Origin: an uncultured Treponema sp.
GTDB lineage: Bacteria > Spirochaetota > Spirochaetia > Treponematales > Treponemataceae
Assembly (NCBI GenBank): GCA_946186185.1
Contig: CAMHMJ010000003.1
Span: 1 to 64,000 of the forward strand
DNA length: 64,000 nt
Reading direction: 5' to 3'
Made by a program: the position numbers and the translations under genes. Shown piece after piece: positions 18,202-26,694 of the stretch (positions within the stretch are counted from its first letter, which is position 1; each line of letters opens with the position of its first letter). The notes under the pieces were generated by a model. It was given only the letters and a program-made list of their open reading frames with translations, was not told the origin of the DNA and searched no databases.

Positions 18202-18991
18202 AAAATACGAATTTCCAAAATCAATGAAGGATGTTCCGATGCACTACTGCGGTGGCTGCGGTCATGGAATCGTTCATAAGCTTGTTTGTCAGATTATCGA
18301 CGAACTGAATATTCAGAGCGAAGTTCTGCTTGTTGCTCCGGTTGGCTGTGCAGTTTACGCCTACAACTACATCGATGTAGATACCTGTGAAGCGGCACAC
18401 GGACGCGCTCCTGCGGTTGCAACTGGAATGAAGCGGGTTCACCCGGATAAAATCGTTCTTTCATACCAGGGAGACGGAGACCTTCTTGCCATCGGAACTG
18501 CAGAAACAGTTCACGCTGCAAACCGCGGTGAAAACATCACTGTAATTTTTATCAACAATGCAATCTACGGAATGACCGGCGGTCAGATGGCTCCAACAAG
18601 TCTTGTAGGTCAGGTTACAAAAACTACTCCATACGGACGAAATGCCGATGATGTAGGATACCCGATCCGTGCCTGCGAGCTTTTGAACACTCTTGTTGAG
18701 CCAAAATACATTGAGCGCTGTGCCGTTTACGACGTTGCTCATATCAACAAGACAAAGGCTGCAATCAAAAAGGCAATTCAGTATCAGATGGAAGGAAAGG
18801 GCTACAGCTTTGTAGAAGTTCTTTCTATGTGTCCCACAAACTGGGGCGTTCAGCCGACAGTTGCAGCCGACTGGGTAAAAGAGCAGATGGAACCATATTA
18901 TCCACTTGGTGTATTCCGCGATATTCCGGCCGGAAATATACCGGAAGCCGCACGCCCGGTAGCAGGTGTAGTAAACGGAGGTGCCAGATGA
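18194..18991 (+). CDS. 2-oxoacid:ferredoxin oxidoreductase, beta (TPP-binding) subunit
   Basis: The 265-aa beta subunit binds thiamine diphosphate. CGGCGHG near residue 19 and the GDGDLLAIG...NNAIYGMTGGQ motif (GDG to N spacing) at about 94-125 are diagnostic. It also carries the conserved GCAVYAYNY and HGRAPAVATG segments. The N-terminus overlaps the alpha gene by 8 bp, and its stop overlaps the gamma start (ATGA). Same operon and role as the alpha subunit. Confidence 0.9.
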   Translation: MSKKYEFPKSMKDVPMHYCGGCGHGIVHKLVCQIIDELNIQSEVLLVAPVGCAVYAYNYIDVDTCEAAHGRAPAVATGMKRVHPDKIVLSYQGDGDLLAIGTAETVHAANRGENITVIFINNAIYGMTGGQMAPTSLVGQVTKTTPYGRNADDVGYPIRACELLNTLVEPKYIERCAVYDVAHINKTKAAIKKAIQYQMEGKGYSFVEVLSMCPTNWGVQPTVAADWVKEQMEPYYPLGVFRDIPAGNIPEAARPVAGVVNGGAR

Positions 18992-19539
18992 CAACAGAAA
19001 TAATTTTTGCAGGATTTGGCGGACAGGGTGTTATCCTTGCCGGAAAAATTCTGGCTCTCGCTGGAATGAGCGAAGATAAATACGTTTCTCATATTCCGTC
19101 TTACGGGGCTGAAATGCGCGGTGGAACTGCAAACTGTTCAGTAATCGTAAGTGATGAGGAAGTTGCGTCTCCGGTAATTGAAAAGCCGGATGTAGTTGTT
19201 GCGCTTAATAAGCCGAGTATGACAAAGTTCGAAAAATGGCTCAAGCCGGGTGGACTTTTGATTTACAATTCATCCCTTATTGACATACTTCCGTCTCGCA
19301 CGGATATCAAAAAAATTGCCCTGCCATGCAACGAGATTGCAGAACAGACAAACAATCCTCGCGGTGCGAACATGGTTGTTCTTGGCTGTCTTGCAAAGGC
19401 AATTCCGGGAATGATCAGCGGTGTAAAACCATTTGAATACGCTCTGGATGAAGCAATTTCTGCCCGCAACAAAAAGTTCAACCCGATAAATATTGCAACC
19501 ATCGAGGAAGCATTCAAGCGTGACTACGAAGTGCAGTAG
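18988..19539 (+). CDS. 2-oxoacid:ferredoxin oxidoreductase, gamma subunit
   Basis: The 183-aa gamma subunit has the typical N-terminus IIFAGFGGQGVILAGKILA and the segments PSYGAEMRGGTANCSV and NPRGANMVVLGCLAKA. I chose the ATG at 18988 because GGAGGTGCC precedes it and it couples to the beta stop by ATGA. A much longer in-frame extension upstream overlaps the beta gene and is not needed. It is the last gene of the operon; no strong terminator is visible in the 21 bp before the convergent S41 gene. Confidence 0.9.
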   Translation: MTTEIIFAGFGGQGVILAGKILALAGMSEDKYVSHIPSYGAEMRGGTANCSVIVSDEEVASPVIEKPDVVVALNKPSMTKFEKWLKPGGLLIYNSSLIDILPSRTDIKKIALPCNEIAEQTNNPRGANMVVLGCLAKAIPGMISGVKPFEYALDEAISARNKKFNPINIATIEEAFKRDYEVQ

Positions 19540-19560
19540 ACTGTCCTCTTTTAATTAGGG

Positions 19561-21306
19561 CTAATAGCACAGAAGTTCAAGAGTTTTCCGGATGTCTTCA
19601 GGGGTACACCAGGCGTCCGGAAAATGTCCGTTTCCTTCACCCTTCCAGGAGCTGACCTTTTCTTCAAAGGGATAGAAGGCGCTCTGACTCAGATTAACCG
19701 TTATGTTTGAACTGGTAAGTTTGTATGAAAGCACTCCGCCGTATTCGATGCAGCCGGCTGTATTTTCTCCCAGTACATAGACATTCGCCTGATTTTTAAA
19801 AAGCAGCTTCGAAAAGGTAATTATATCTTCTGAAGCGGAAAAGGAGTTTCTGTCAGTGATTATAAACAGGTTTCCGGTAAATGCGCTTTTTTCCGGAATT
19901 GAAAAATCCATTTTGGATGAGGTAGAGGCGTATTCGTTCATGGGGAAAATGCTGACTTCAGGCTTCTTTTTAAGTTTTTTATACCGTTCTTCCAGAAAAT
20001 CAATGGTTTCCTTCATTTCAGGAAAGCAGAGGTTCACATATTCCAGGGTGTTCTGTACGGTTCCCGGGGATTCAATCAGAAAACAGTCTTTGTACAGTTC
20101 CCGGATAAAAAAATCTGCCATGTCGTTTGAATCAAATTTTTTACCGTCGTAGAAGCTGGAATCAATTCCCAGATAGAGATTTATGGGAAATACAAGGGAG
20201 GCATTCATGTTTCCGCCTTCGTTTCCCCGCAGGTCAAGAATTATATTCTGTTTTGCCAGGTATTTTTTTGCGGCGTCTGCATAGGAAGTGAATTTCTTCT
20301 CTGTCTTTGTTCGTTCTTCAGACTCTGCTTCCGGTGTTAAAAAGGATGAAATGTAGATGTAGGCAGTCTTTTCCGTTTCGCTTTCCTTGAACTGAAAGCT
20401 TTCCGGAATTTCAAGCTCTCCAAAATCCCGGACGGGGATACGCTCTTTTTTGCCGTTAATGCTTGTTTCAAAGAGAATTTCAGAATTCGTTTTCTGTGCA
20501 GACTTCGTGTCCCTCAGCGCTGCCTGTTCCTTCATAATTTTATTTTTGTCCAGAATAACGCCGATTCTGTAGACATCCAGCCCCCGGGAAGGGTAGTAAA
20601 AAAGATTCTGCTCTGAACCGGTGTATTCATCTCCAATCTGAATATTTTTTGAGTCAGTAAGGAAAACAAGGCTTTTGCTTCCTTCTTTTTTCACATAAGT
20701 ATTTGAGAAAAATGGAATTTTATGGGGACAGAAGGTGTAATAGCTTTTCTGGCTTTCCAGAACAAAGTGCATGTCGTTAATATAGTGATAAGTTTCTTTC
20801 CAGAGAGCCCAGCAAAACTCGTCCTGAGGGATTTTTGTTCTTCCGGAAAAGCGTTTTTTGATATTTTCATAGACTGTATCTGGGTTCAGTCCGTTCTGCC
20901 GGGCTTTTTTGTTTCCTGCGTAACAGGTTTTAAACAGGTAAAGAAACTCTTCCGTATCAGAAAGAATTTCTTCCGGCTCAAGAAATGGCGTTTGTGCACC
21001 GCCTGAAGCTGAGGTTTTAGTACCAGCGGGTTCATGTGTACCGACATAGGTTTCTTCTGACGAGGCAGTCTGCATCTCTGAAGAATCGGTTTTCCAGGCG
21101 GTTTTTATGATTCTGAAAGCGCAGGGCTCGCTTTCAAAGGATTGTAAGCCTGCTTTTTGTGTGGTGACGCAGGAAAAAACGAGCAGGCAGAAAATAATCT
21201 GGCAGAGAAAAAGTGTAAGAGGAAATTTGCTTTTTCTGCAGGTGGAAGCGGAATAACGTGATGCGGAACCAATTGCTGCGGAATACCTGGCTTCAGTTTT
21301 TCTCAC
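19561..21306 (-). CDS. Peptidase S41 (tail-specific protease-like) lipoprotein
   Basis: A 581-aa S41-type protein. The lipobox LLVFSC near residue 46 implies a lipid-anchored protein. The core includes ILDLRGNEGGN and the nucleophile region DRNSFSASED (Ser of SAS), followed by LGENTAGCIEYGG, the usual strand after the catalytic Ser. No PDZ domain is obvious. A Ser/Thr/Gly-rich stretch lies just after the lipobox (about residues 80-105). The start is GTG at 21306, preceded by a weak GCAGGTG. It lies 20 bp downstream of plsC on the same strand and is probably cotranscribed. Substrate unknown. Confidence 0.8.
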   Translation of the reverse strand: MRKTEARYSAAIGSASRYSASTCRKSKFPLTLFLCQIIFCLLVFSCVTTQKAGLQSFESEPCAFRIIKTAWKTDSSEMQTASSEETYVGTHEPAGTKTSASGGAQTPFLEPEEILSDTEEFLYLFKTCYAGNKKARQNGLNPDTVYENIKKRFSGRTKIPQDEFCWALWKETYHYINDMHFVLESQKSYYTFCPHKIPFFSNTYVKKEGSKSLVFLTDSKNIQIGDEYTGSEQNLFYYPSRGLDVYRIGVILDKNKIMKEQAALRDTKSAQKTNSEILFETSINGKKERIPVRDFGELEIPESFQFKESETEKTAYIYISSFLTPEAESEERTKTEKKFTSYADAAKKYLAKQNIILDLRGNEGGNMNASLVFPINLYLGIDSSFYDGKKFDSNDMADFFIRELYKDCFLIESPGTVQNTLEYVNLCFPEMKETIDFLEERYKKLKKKPEVSIFPMNEYASTSSKMDFSIPEKSAFTGNLFIITDRNSFSASEDIITFSKLLFKNQANVYVLGENTAGCIEYGGVLSYKLTSSNITVNLSQSAFYPFEEKVSSWKGEGNGHFPDAWCTPEDIRKTLELLCY

Positions 21307-21326
21307 CTCTGTTGCACCTGCTTATT

Positions 21327-22157
21327 CTAACTGCTTTCTTCTGCTTTTTTGTATTCATACAGCTTCATGTAAGAGAGATTTTCTTCTTCGTCTCTGATGC
21401 CCATGAGGTGCATTACTTCTGTACGAACTTTCCGGCATAAATCCCCTTCGGCTTCTTTTCGTGAAAGGTCAGGATTTGCAAAAACCGGCTTTCCGATGTG
21501 AACGGTCAGGTTCGGGTGCTTTTTAAATAATCTGTACAGGCCCCGTGGTTCTCTGTAGGAGATTGCCAGGGGAAGAACGGGAACCTTGTGGCGCAGGGCA
21601 AAAAAGAAGGCGCCGTTCTGGAATTCACGGATGGCGGGGTAGAAAAACCACATGCTTCCTTCTGCGTAAACATGAAGCCATTTTTTTTCTTCAAGAACGG
21701 AGTCCATTGCGCTGATAAAAGAGCGGGCTCCGTGGGCGCTGAGAGGAACCGGAATTCCGCCGATTGTCTTAAAAATCGGAGCCATGGGAGTTTCCATATT
21801 CCGGGACCAGATTGGGAAAAAGGCTTTCCTTGGATACATTGCTGAAAGTAGGGCAAGATAGTCCCATTCAGCGATATGATTTGAAACGGAAACGAAACCG
21901 TTTTTCAGTTCTTTTCTGTAGAGCCGGAGATTTTTTCGTCCTTCAACCCGGATTGCGTAGCGGATATTTGTAACGGGAATCACGGCAATATTTAAGAGCA
22001 CGTTCAGCCAGAAATTTTTGAAGCGCCAGGAAAAAGTTTTTTCGCGGTATGGGTAATTTTCGTCTAAAACCGGGCTGTACTTTTTTTCTACGGAAATCAT
22101 GTGTTCGCTCTGAACTTCCGGATACTGTACAGTGAAGGTGAATGGAGAAACGTACAT
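21327..22157 (-). CDS. plsC: 1-acylglycerol-3-phosphate O-acyltransferase-like (PlsC family)
   Basis: This is a membrane-associated acyltransferase of the PlsC/LPLAT family, 276 aa, which adds the second acyl chain in phospholipid synthesis. The catalytic HX4D motif is NHIAEWD (H94, D99). The glycerophosphate-binding region is YAEGSMWFFYP near 164, and a third block, GGIPVPLSAHGARS, precedes it. A hydrophobic helix at about 50-64 fits membrane attachment. The ribosome-binding sequence AGAGG is clear before the ATG at 22157. It is divergent from the diacylglycerol kinase-like gene, which also acts on lipids. Confidence 0.85.
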   Translation of the reverse strand: MYVSPFTFTVQYPEVQSEHMISVEKKYSPVLDENYPYREKTFSWRFKNFWLNVLLNIAVIPVTNIRYAIRVEGRKNLRLYRKELKNGFVSVSNHIAEWDYLALLSAMYPRKAFFPIWSRNMETPMAPIFKTIGGIPVPLSAHGARSFISAMDSVLEEKKWLHVYAEGSMWFFYPAIREFQNGAFFFALRHKVPVLPLAISYREPRGLYRLFKKHPNLTVHIGKPVFANPDLSRKEAEGDLCRKVRTEVMHLMGIRDEEENLSYMKLYEYKKAEESS

Positions 22158-22252
22158 TGATAAACCTCTTTTTTATAATGCCATTAAATTGAGTAATGCA
22201 CAAGTGGCAATTTTCTGTGGCAAATTCCTGTTTCTTCTATTAAAATCATGGT

Positions 22253-23290
22253 ATGTATTATTTTATCACCAATATTCACGGGGGCGGGGGAAATGCCCTT
22301 CTGACCTGGAAAAAAGTAAAAAAATCCCTGGTTGCCAGAGGCGTGCAGTATAAGCTTCTTTTGTCAGAGCATAAGGGGCACGCCAGGGAACTTGCTCAGC
22401 AGGTGTGCCGGAATGAAGACTCCGATAAGAAGATTGTTGTGGTGGGCGGTGACGGCACAATAAATGAAGTATTGAACGGAATTGGTGAAGAAGATTTTAA
22501 GAAGGTTCAGTTTGGGGTGATTCCCACGGGAAGCGGAAACGATTTTTGCAGAGGAACCGGAATAAAAAGGGGAAGCAGGAATACTAAAAAGGTTCTGGAT
22601 GCCGTTCTTTCCGGGAACACGCGAAAGATGGATCTGGGAAAGGTGAGCTTTTCTGCTGCGGCATCGTTACAGCCGGATTTGCACTCCGGTGGACAGCCCG
22701 AAGACTGTTCAGGGGCGGCAGCGCCGTCTCCTTCAACGCAGGAAACTTCCTCGGTCCGTTATTTTGGAATTTCCAGCGGAATCGGGCTGGATGCAATTGT
22801 GTGCCGTAGAGTTGATGCCTCTCCTTTAAAGAAGGTTTTGAATTTTCTGAAGCTGGGGGGCGCCGTTTACATAATTTTGACCTTGTACACTCTTTCTACA
22901 ATGAAGTTTTACAGGGTTCGGGCCCGGATGTTTTCAAAGACGGCGGAAGGTTTTAAGGAGCTTCCTTTTGGAAAACTGATATTCCTTTCTGCCATGAACC
23001 TTAAGGCGGAGGGTGGCGGCGTAAAAATGGCTCCAAAGGCAAAATGCTGTGACGGAAAGCTCTGGCTCTGTGCTGCCCACGGAATTCCCCGCTTTGTTTC
23101 TTATCTTGTGTTTCCCTTTCTTGTGATTGGAACTCATTCTAAAATCAGGGGCTTTACGGTAAAAAGCTTTAACGGCCTTGAGCTGGAAAGCGATCTTCCA
23201 ATGACGCTTCATACCGACGGAGAATATGCAGGTGAAGTTACTTCTGTGCGCTGGGAAGTTTTGCCGGATGCTCTTACACTGCTGGACTAA
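22253..23290 (+). CDS. Diacylglycerol kinase-family lipid kinase
   Basis: A 345-aa protein with the DAGK catalytic fold: the nucleotide-binding GGDGTINEVLNG at residues 65-76 and PTGSGNDFCRG at 91-101. The C-terminal beta-sandwich has LHTDGEYAG. A Ser/Ala/Pro-rich insert (about residues 134-167) interrupts the domain between two strands and is absent from ordinary members. The enzyme probably phosphorylates diacylglycerol or a related lipid. No ribosome-binding site is obvious, and -10-like sequences (TAAAAT) lie only 6 bp before the ATG at 22253. Confidence 0.85.
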   Translation: MYYFITNIHGGGGNALLTWKKVKKSLVARGVQYKLLLSEHKGHARELAQQVCRNEDSDKKIVVVGGDGTINEVLNGIGEEDFKKVQFGVIPTGSGNDFCRGTGIKRGSRNTKKVLDAVLSGNTRKMDLGKVSFSAAASLQPDLHSGGQPEDCSGAAAPSPSTQETSSVRYFGISSGIGLDAIVCRRVDASPLKKVLNFLKLGGAVYIILTLYTLSTMKFYRVRARMFSKTAEGFKELPFGKLIFLSAMNLKAEGGGVKMAPKAKCCDGKLWLCAAHGIPRFVSYLVFPFLVIGTHSKIRGFTVKSFNGLELESDLPMTLHTDGEYAGEVTSVRWEVLPDALTLLD

Positions 23291-23317
23291 CCGCATCAGG
23301 GAAAATATTACCCTCTC

Positions 23318-24253
23318 CTAGTATTCCCGGTATTCAAAGGAGTAGGAGCCGGCAGTTTCGTCAATCTTTAAAAGTCCCCATTCCTTTGCAGCAAGATAAC
23401 CTCCGGTGGTGTATTCGGTGAAGACCTCCAGATCGCTGACGCATTTTTTGTGGGTGTGTCCGCAGAAAAATCCTTTTGCGTTGTTGTTTGCAAGCAGGGA
23501 AATCAGTTTGTTTCGTTCAGCTGAATTCTGCATGGTAAAATAAAAATAGCCGTTACTGTACATGGGAACATGGGCAAAAAACAGTTTTTTCTGGTCGTCC
23601 TTTTGAAGGGCGTTGGAAAGAGCCATGAACTGGTGGTTTCCCAGGGTGGCGCTGGCGTTGTCCAGAAAATACCAGCTGAACTTTTCTGTTGAAAAGTGAT
23701 AGAAGGATGTATCTGAGATGTATTTTGAGTAGGGATACCAGCCGGAATTATACAGGTCGTGGTTTCCTACAACGGTAAAGGTTTCTATTCCGATTTCTTT
23801 TTTCATGCGGTCTACAAATTCTTCCCTGTACCGCCTGATTTCTGAATCGTAGCCGTGTTCCGCAATATCCCCAAGGCTTATGCAGAAAAGGGGCTTTTCC
23901 TCCAGTGCCTGAATTTTCTTAAAAAAATCGTCATCCCGCCGTTCCAGGTTTGAATTTTCCGCTCCATAGTGCAGGTCCGTTACAATGATGACGGAGTATT
24001 TTTTGCTTTCGGGAATTACCGGAACATCCTTCTGGTCCAGTTCCTTAAGGGAAGAGGCGCGCTTATCGATGTGGTTTTCCCGGTACAAAAATTCGTCAAG
24101 GCCGTAGTTTGAAAGGGTGCAGGCAGAAAGAAGACAGGCGGCAAAAAGGAGGGCAGGGAAAACTAAAACGCAGAATCCGGCAGCAGGGCGCGCTTTATCT
24201 ATATGTGAAACACTTTTCTGAAAAACAGCGGAAATCTTAGTTTGTTTTTTCAC
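23318..24253 (-). CDS. Calcineurin-like metallophosphoesterase lipoprotein
   Basis: A 311-aa exported phosphoesterase. The lipobox LLSAC lies near residue 45. The five metal-binding blocks are visible in order: TDLHYG, GDIAEHG, GNHDLY, AHVPMY and GHTHKK. The metals sit at Asp, His and Asn of these blocks. The substrate is not predictable. It is last in a minus-strand operon with the esterase-like, U32 and barrel genes (gaps 37, 16-70 and 27 bp), and points towards the diacylglycerol kinase gene. Confidence 0.85.
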   Translation of the reverse strand: MKKQTKISAVFQKSVSHIDKARPAAGFCVLVFPALLFAACLLSACTLSNYGLDEFLYRENHIDKRASSLKELDQKDVPVIPESKKYSVIIVTDLHYGAENSNLERRDDDFFKKIQALEEKPLFCISLGDIAEHGYDSEIRRYREEFVDRMKKEIGIETFTVVGNHDLYNSGWYPYSKYISDTSFYHFSTEKFSWYFLDNASATLGNHQFMALSNALQKDDQKKLFFAHVPMYSNGYFYFTMQNSAERNKLISLLANNNAKGFFCGHTHKKCVSDLEVFTEYTTGGYLAAKEWGLLKIDETAGSYSFEYREY

Positions 24254-24280
24254 TTTTCTGTTACCTCCTCTTTAATCTTG

Positions 24281-25111
24281 TTATATTTCCATGTTCACAA
24301 AGGTTCTGAAGGAAATGCAGTTAAAGTTTGCACTCAGGGTAAACAAATCTACGTACTGAACATCGAATTCAAGACCCGTGGTAAAATTCTTTGAAAGGTT
24401 AAGGGAAAATTTCAGGTTCAGATCCGGGGCAAAAAACAGCATGTACCGGTAAAAGGAGTAGCTTGAAAAATCAACGTTTATTTTAAATTTATTTACCGGC
24501 GTGAATTCAAAGGCAAGCTTTGCTCCCAGGTTATTGTTTCCGATATGAAGAACGCTTTCTTTTCCGATATCGATGAAGGCATCCTTTCTGAAATACAGAA
24601 CGCTTCCTGTAAATTTAAAACGCTTCTGGTTATCGTAGCGGTAAAAAAGTCCGGGCAGAAAGTCTATTTCCTTGAAGATTCCGAACATCATATAGAAGTG
24701 AAAAATCGAGCCGGGGCCAAGCTGGTGTTTGTTAAAAAGTGTAGGCCAGTAAACGGCTTCCTGTGTAAAATCAAAGGATTCCTGAAAAAAACGCATTCCC
24801 GTGGTCACAAGAATTTCCTTCTGATTCCAGACGGTGTAAAAATCCGGGCCCAGATGCTGAGGCATGGCGTCCGTGCCGCTTTCCAGGGTAAGGCCGTTCT
24901 GAAAGCTTATCTTGTAATCCGGTGAATAAAAATTGATGAAGGAGAGGTTAGGGGAGGCTTTTTTTTCCGGTTTCTTCTCAGAGACAGGAGTTTCCTCCTT
25001 GAACTGAGTTTCAACGAGAGTTTCCTGTTGGGCAGGAGAGGACTGGCAGAAAAGTTTTGTGCCGTAGCCTGAGAAAAATGCAATGAAAAAAAGAAAAGTA
25101 ATTTTTTTCAA
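24281..25111 (-). CDS. Exported beta-rich hypothetical protein, probable outer-membrane barrel
   Basis: Unrecognised protein of about 276 aa. I favour the TTG at 25111 because the ribosome-binding sequence AGAGGA lies 7-8 bp upstream and it gives a clean signal peptide, KKITFLFFIAFFSGYG...FCQ. A TTG at 25165 would add 18 residues before the signal. After a Glu/Pro-rich linker the protein is made of alternating aromatic and polar strands (FKINVDFSSYSFYRYM, NFTTGLEFDVQYVD), which suggests a small outer-membrane barrel. No function can be given. Confidence 0.65.
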   Translation of the reverse strand: MKKITFLFFIAFFSGYGTKLFCQSSPAQQETLVETQFKEETPVSEKKPEKKASPNLSFINFYSPDYKISFQNGLTLESGTDAMPQHLGPDFYTVWNQKEILVTTGMRFFQESFDFTQEAVYWPTLFNKHQLGPGSIFHFYMMFGIFKEIDFLPGLFYRYDNQKRFKFTGSVLYFRKDAFIDIGKESVLHIGNNNLGAKLAFEFTPVNKFKINVDFSSYSFYRYMLFFAPDLNLKFSLNLSKNFTTGLEFDVQYVDLFTLSANFNCISFRTFVNMEI

Positions 25112-25181
25112 ACCGTAAGTCCTCTGCTTCTGGAAATCTGGAAGGGGGGATTTCCGACTCAGCAATTTCTGGAGCCCTCTT

Positions 25182-26657
25182 CTATCGTCCCGAATCCCTG
25201 ATAACGCCGCTCTGGTATTCCTTGTCTTCGCTTCTGATAAGGCTTCCCTGCTGAAGCTTTGTTTTTGTGTACAAAAGACATTCGTGTCCGTCGCAAACCC
25301 AGCTTCGGAGTGTTCCGTTTTCCGGATTTACCAGAAGCCAGCCGTCCTTTTCCGGTTTTATGCTTACCGTGTCCGGGGAAATAAATTCGATTTCGTCACC
25401 CGGCCGTATCATGTTCAGGGGAACAATTCTGTACATAAACCAGCCCTTGTTTTCCGGAATTACCGGCGGATTTTTGTCCGGATGGAGTTCGAAGTCTTTT
25501 AGCCGGGCTTTTCTTGCTTCCGGATGCATTTCAGAAAGCTCTTTTTCCCGGGTAGCCTGAAATTCCTTAGCTTTTTTATATATTTCCTGAACTTCGCTTG
25601 CGGTCAGTTCTTCCTTGATTTCTGCCGAAAGATCGTAGCGTGAATCTGTGGCGCCGCTTACGGTAATGTCCGCTTCGCTTCTGTTGTAGTAGAAGCCGGT
25701 GCCGCTTTCCCGGTGGCTTACGTTTTCTAGCTCCGCAATAAAAGGTTCCGCTTCTTTTGAACTGATTTTTCCTTCCAGTGCATCCAGAGCCTTTCTGTAG
25801 GCACGGGTTACGACTGCAACATAATAAACGCTCTTCATTCGACCTTCGATTTTAAGGGAATCAAGACCGGCGTCCTTCATGTCCTTTAAGTGTTCAATCA
25901 TGCGGATATCTTTGCTGGAAAGAACTGCCGTAAAGTCTTCCCCCTGATATACCGGAAGGAATTCCCCCGGCCTTTTGTGTTCTTCTAAAACCAGGGCTCC
26001 GCTTTCGGAAAGTGTCCGGGAAAGTTCTGGAGTGAGTTTTGTGGCGTCCAGCTTTACATCAAAGTCCCAGCGGCAGGAATGGCTGCAGGCACCGGCCTGG
26101 GCGCTTCGTCCGGTAAGGTAGGCGCTCATAAGACAGCGGCCGGCGTAGGCGATGCACATTGCGCCGTGGCAGAAGGCTTCCAGTTCCATGTCCGGAACAG
26201 CGTCCTTGATTTCGCGGATTTCCTTTAGACTCGCTTCCCGTCCAAGAACAACCCGGGAAAAGCCCATGGATCTGTACATTTTTACGGCTTCCCGGTTCAC
26301 GCAGGAGGCCTGGGTGCTCACATGAAGGGCGGCATCCGGAAAATGCTTCTGCAGGATCGGAACAATGCCGATATCCTGAACGATGAAGGCGTCAATGGGA
26401 TAGGCTTTGAAATAGTCTATGTTTGAAAGAAACGCGTCTATGTCTGAATTATGGAAGGAAATATTTAAGGCGCAGTGGAGCTTTTTTCCAGGGAACTGTT
26501 CTTTGAGGGCAATTACCTTCTTGTATTCATCCTCGTAGAAGTTATCGGCCTTTACTCTGAGTGAAAATTTCTTTAATCCGATATAGGCTGCGTCCGCACC
26601 GTAGGCGTATGCGTAGTAGAGTTTTTCCACATTTCCCGCTGGTGAAAGAAGTTCCAT
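25182..26657 (-). CDS. Peptidase U32 family protein
   Basis: A 491-aa U32 family protein. The N-terminus ELLSPAGNVEKLYYAYAYGADAAYIG and the signature EAFCHGAMCIAYAGRCLMS (about residues 158-176) are typical. Conserved Cys in SACSHSC-like GACSHSCRWDF follow, and a C-terminal beta-barrel-like extension (about 400-485) is present. U32 proteins include collagenase-like proteases and the RlhA/TrhP RNA-hydroxylation enzymes, so 'peptidase' may be the wrong activity. The ribosome-binding sequence AGAGGTAGC precedes the ATG. Second gene of the minus-strand operon. Confidence 0.9.
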   Translation of the reverse strand: MELLSPAGNVEKLYYAYAYGADAAYIGLKKFSLRVKADNFYEDEYKKVIALKEQFPGKKLHCALNISFHNSDIDAFLSNIDYFKAYPIDAFIVQDIGIVPILQKHFPDAALHVSTQASCVNREAVKMYRSMGFSRVVLGREASLKEIREIKDAVPDMELEAFCHGAMCIAYAGRCLMSAYLTGRSAQAGACSHSCRWDFDVKLDATKLTPELSRTLSESGALVLEEHKRPGEFLPVYQGEDFTAVLSSKDIRMIEHLKDMKDAGLDSLKIEGRMKSVYYVAVVTRAYRKALDALEGKISSKEAEPFIAELENVSHRESGTGFYYNRSEADITVSGATDSRYDLSAEIKEELTASEVQEIYKKAKEFQATREKELSEMHPEARKARLKDFELHPDKNPPVIPENKGWFMYRIVPLNMIRPGDEIEFISPDTVSIKPEKDGWLLVNPENGTLRSWVCDGHECLLYTKTKLQQGSLIRSEDKEYQSGVIRDSGR

Positions 26658-26694
26658 ATGCTACCTCTGTGTAAGGCCGATGGCGGCCAGTGTT

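Noticed and set aside
18461-18994. A 177-codon antisense frame over the beta subunit gene
   Set aside because: The sense gene is a clear TPP-binding subunit; the antisense product looks random.
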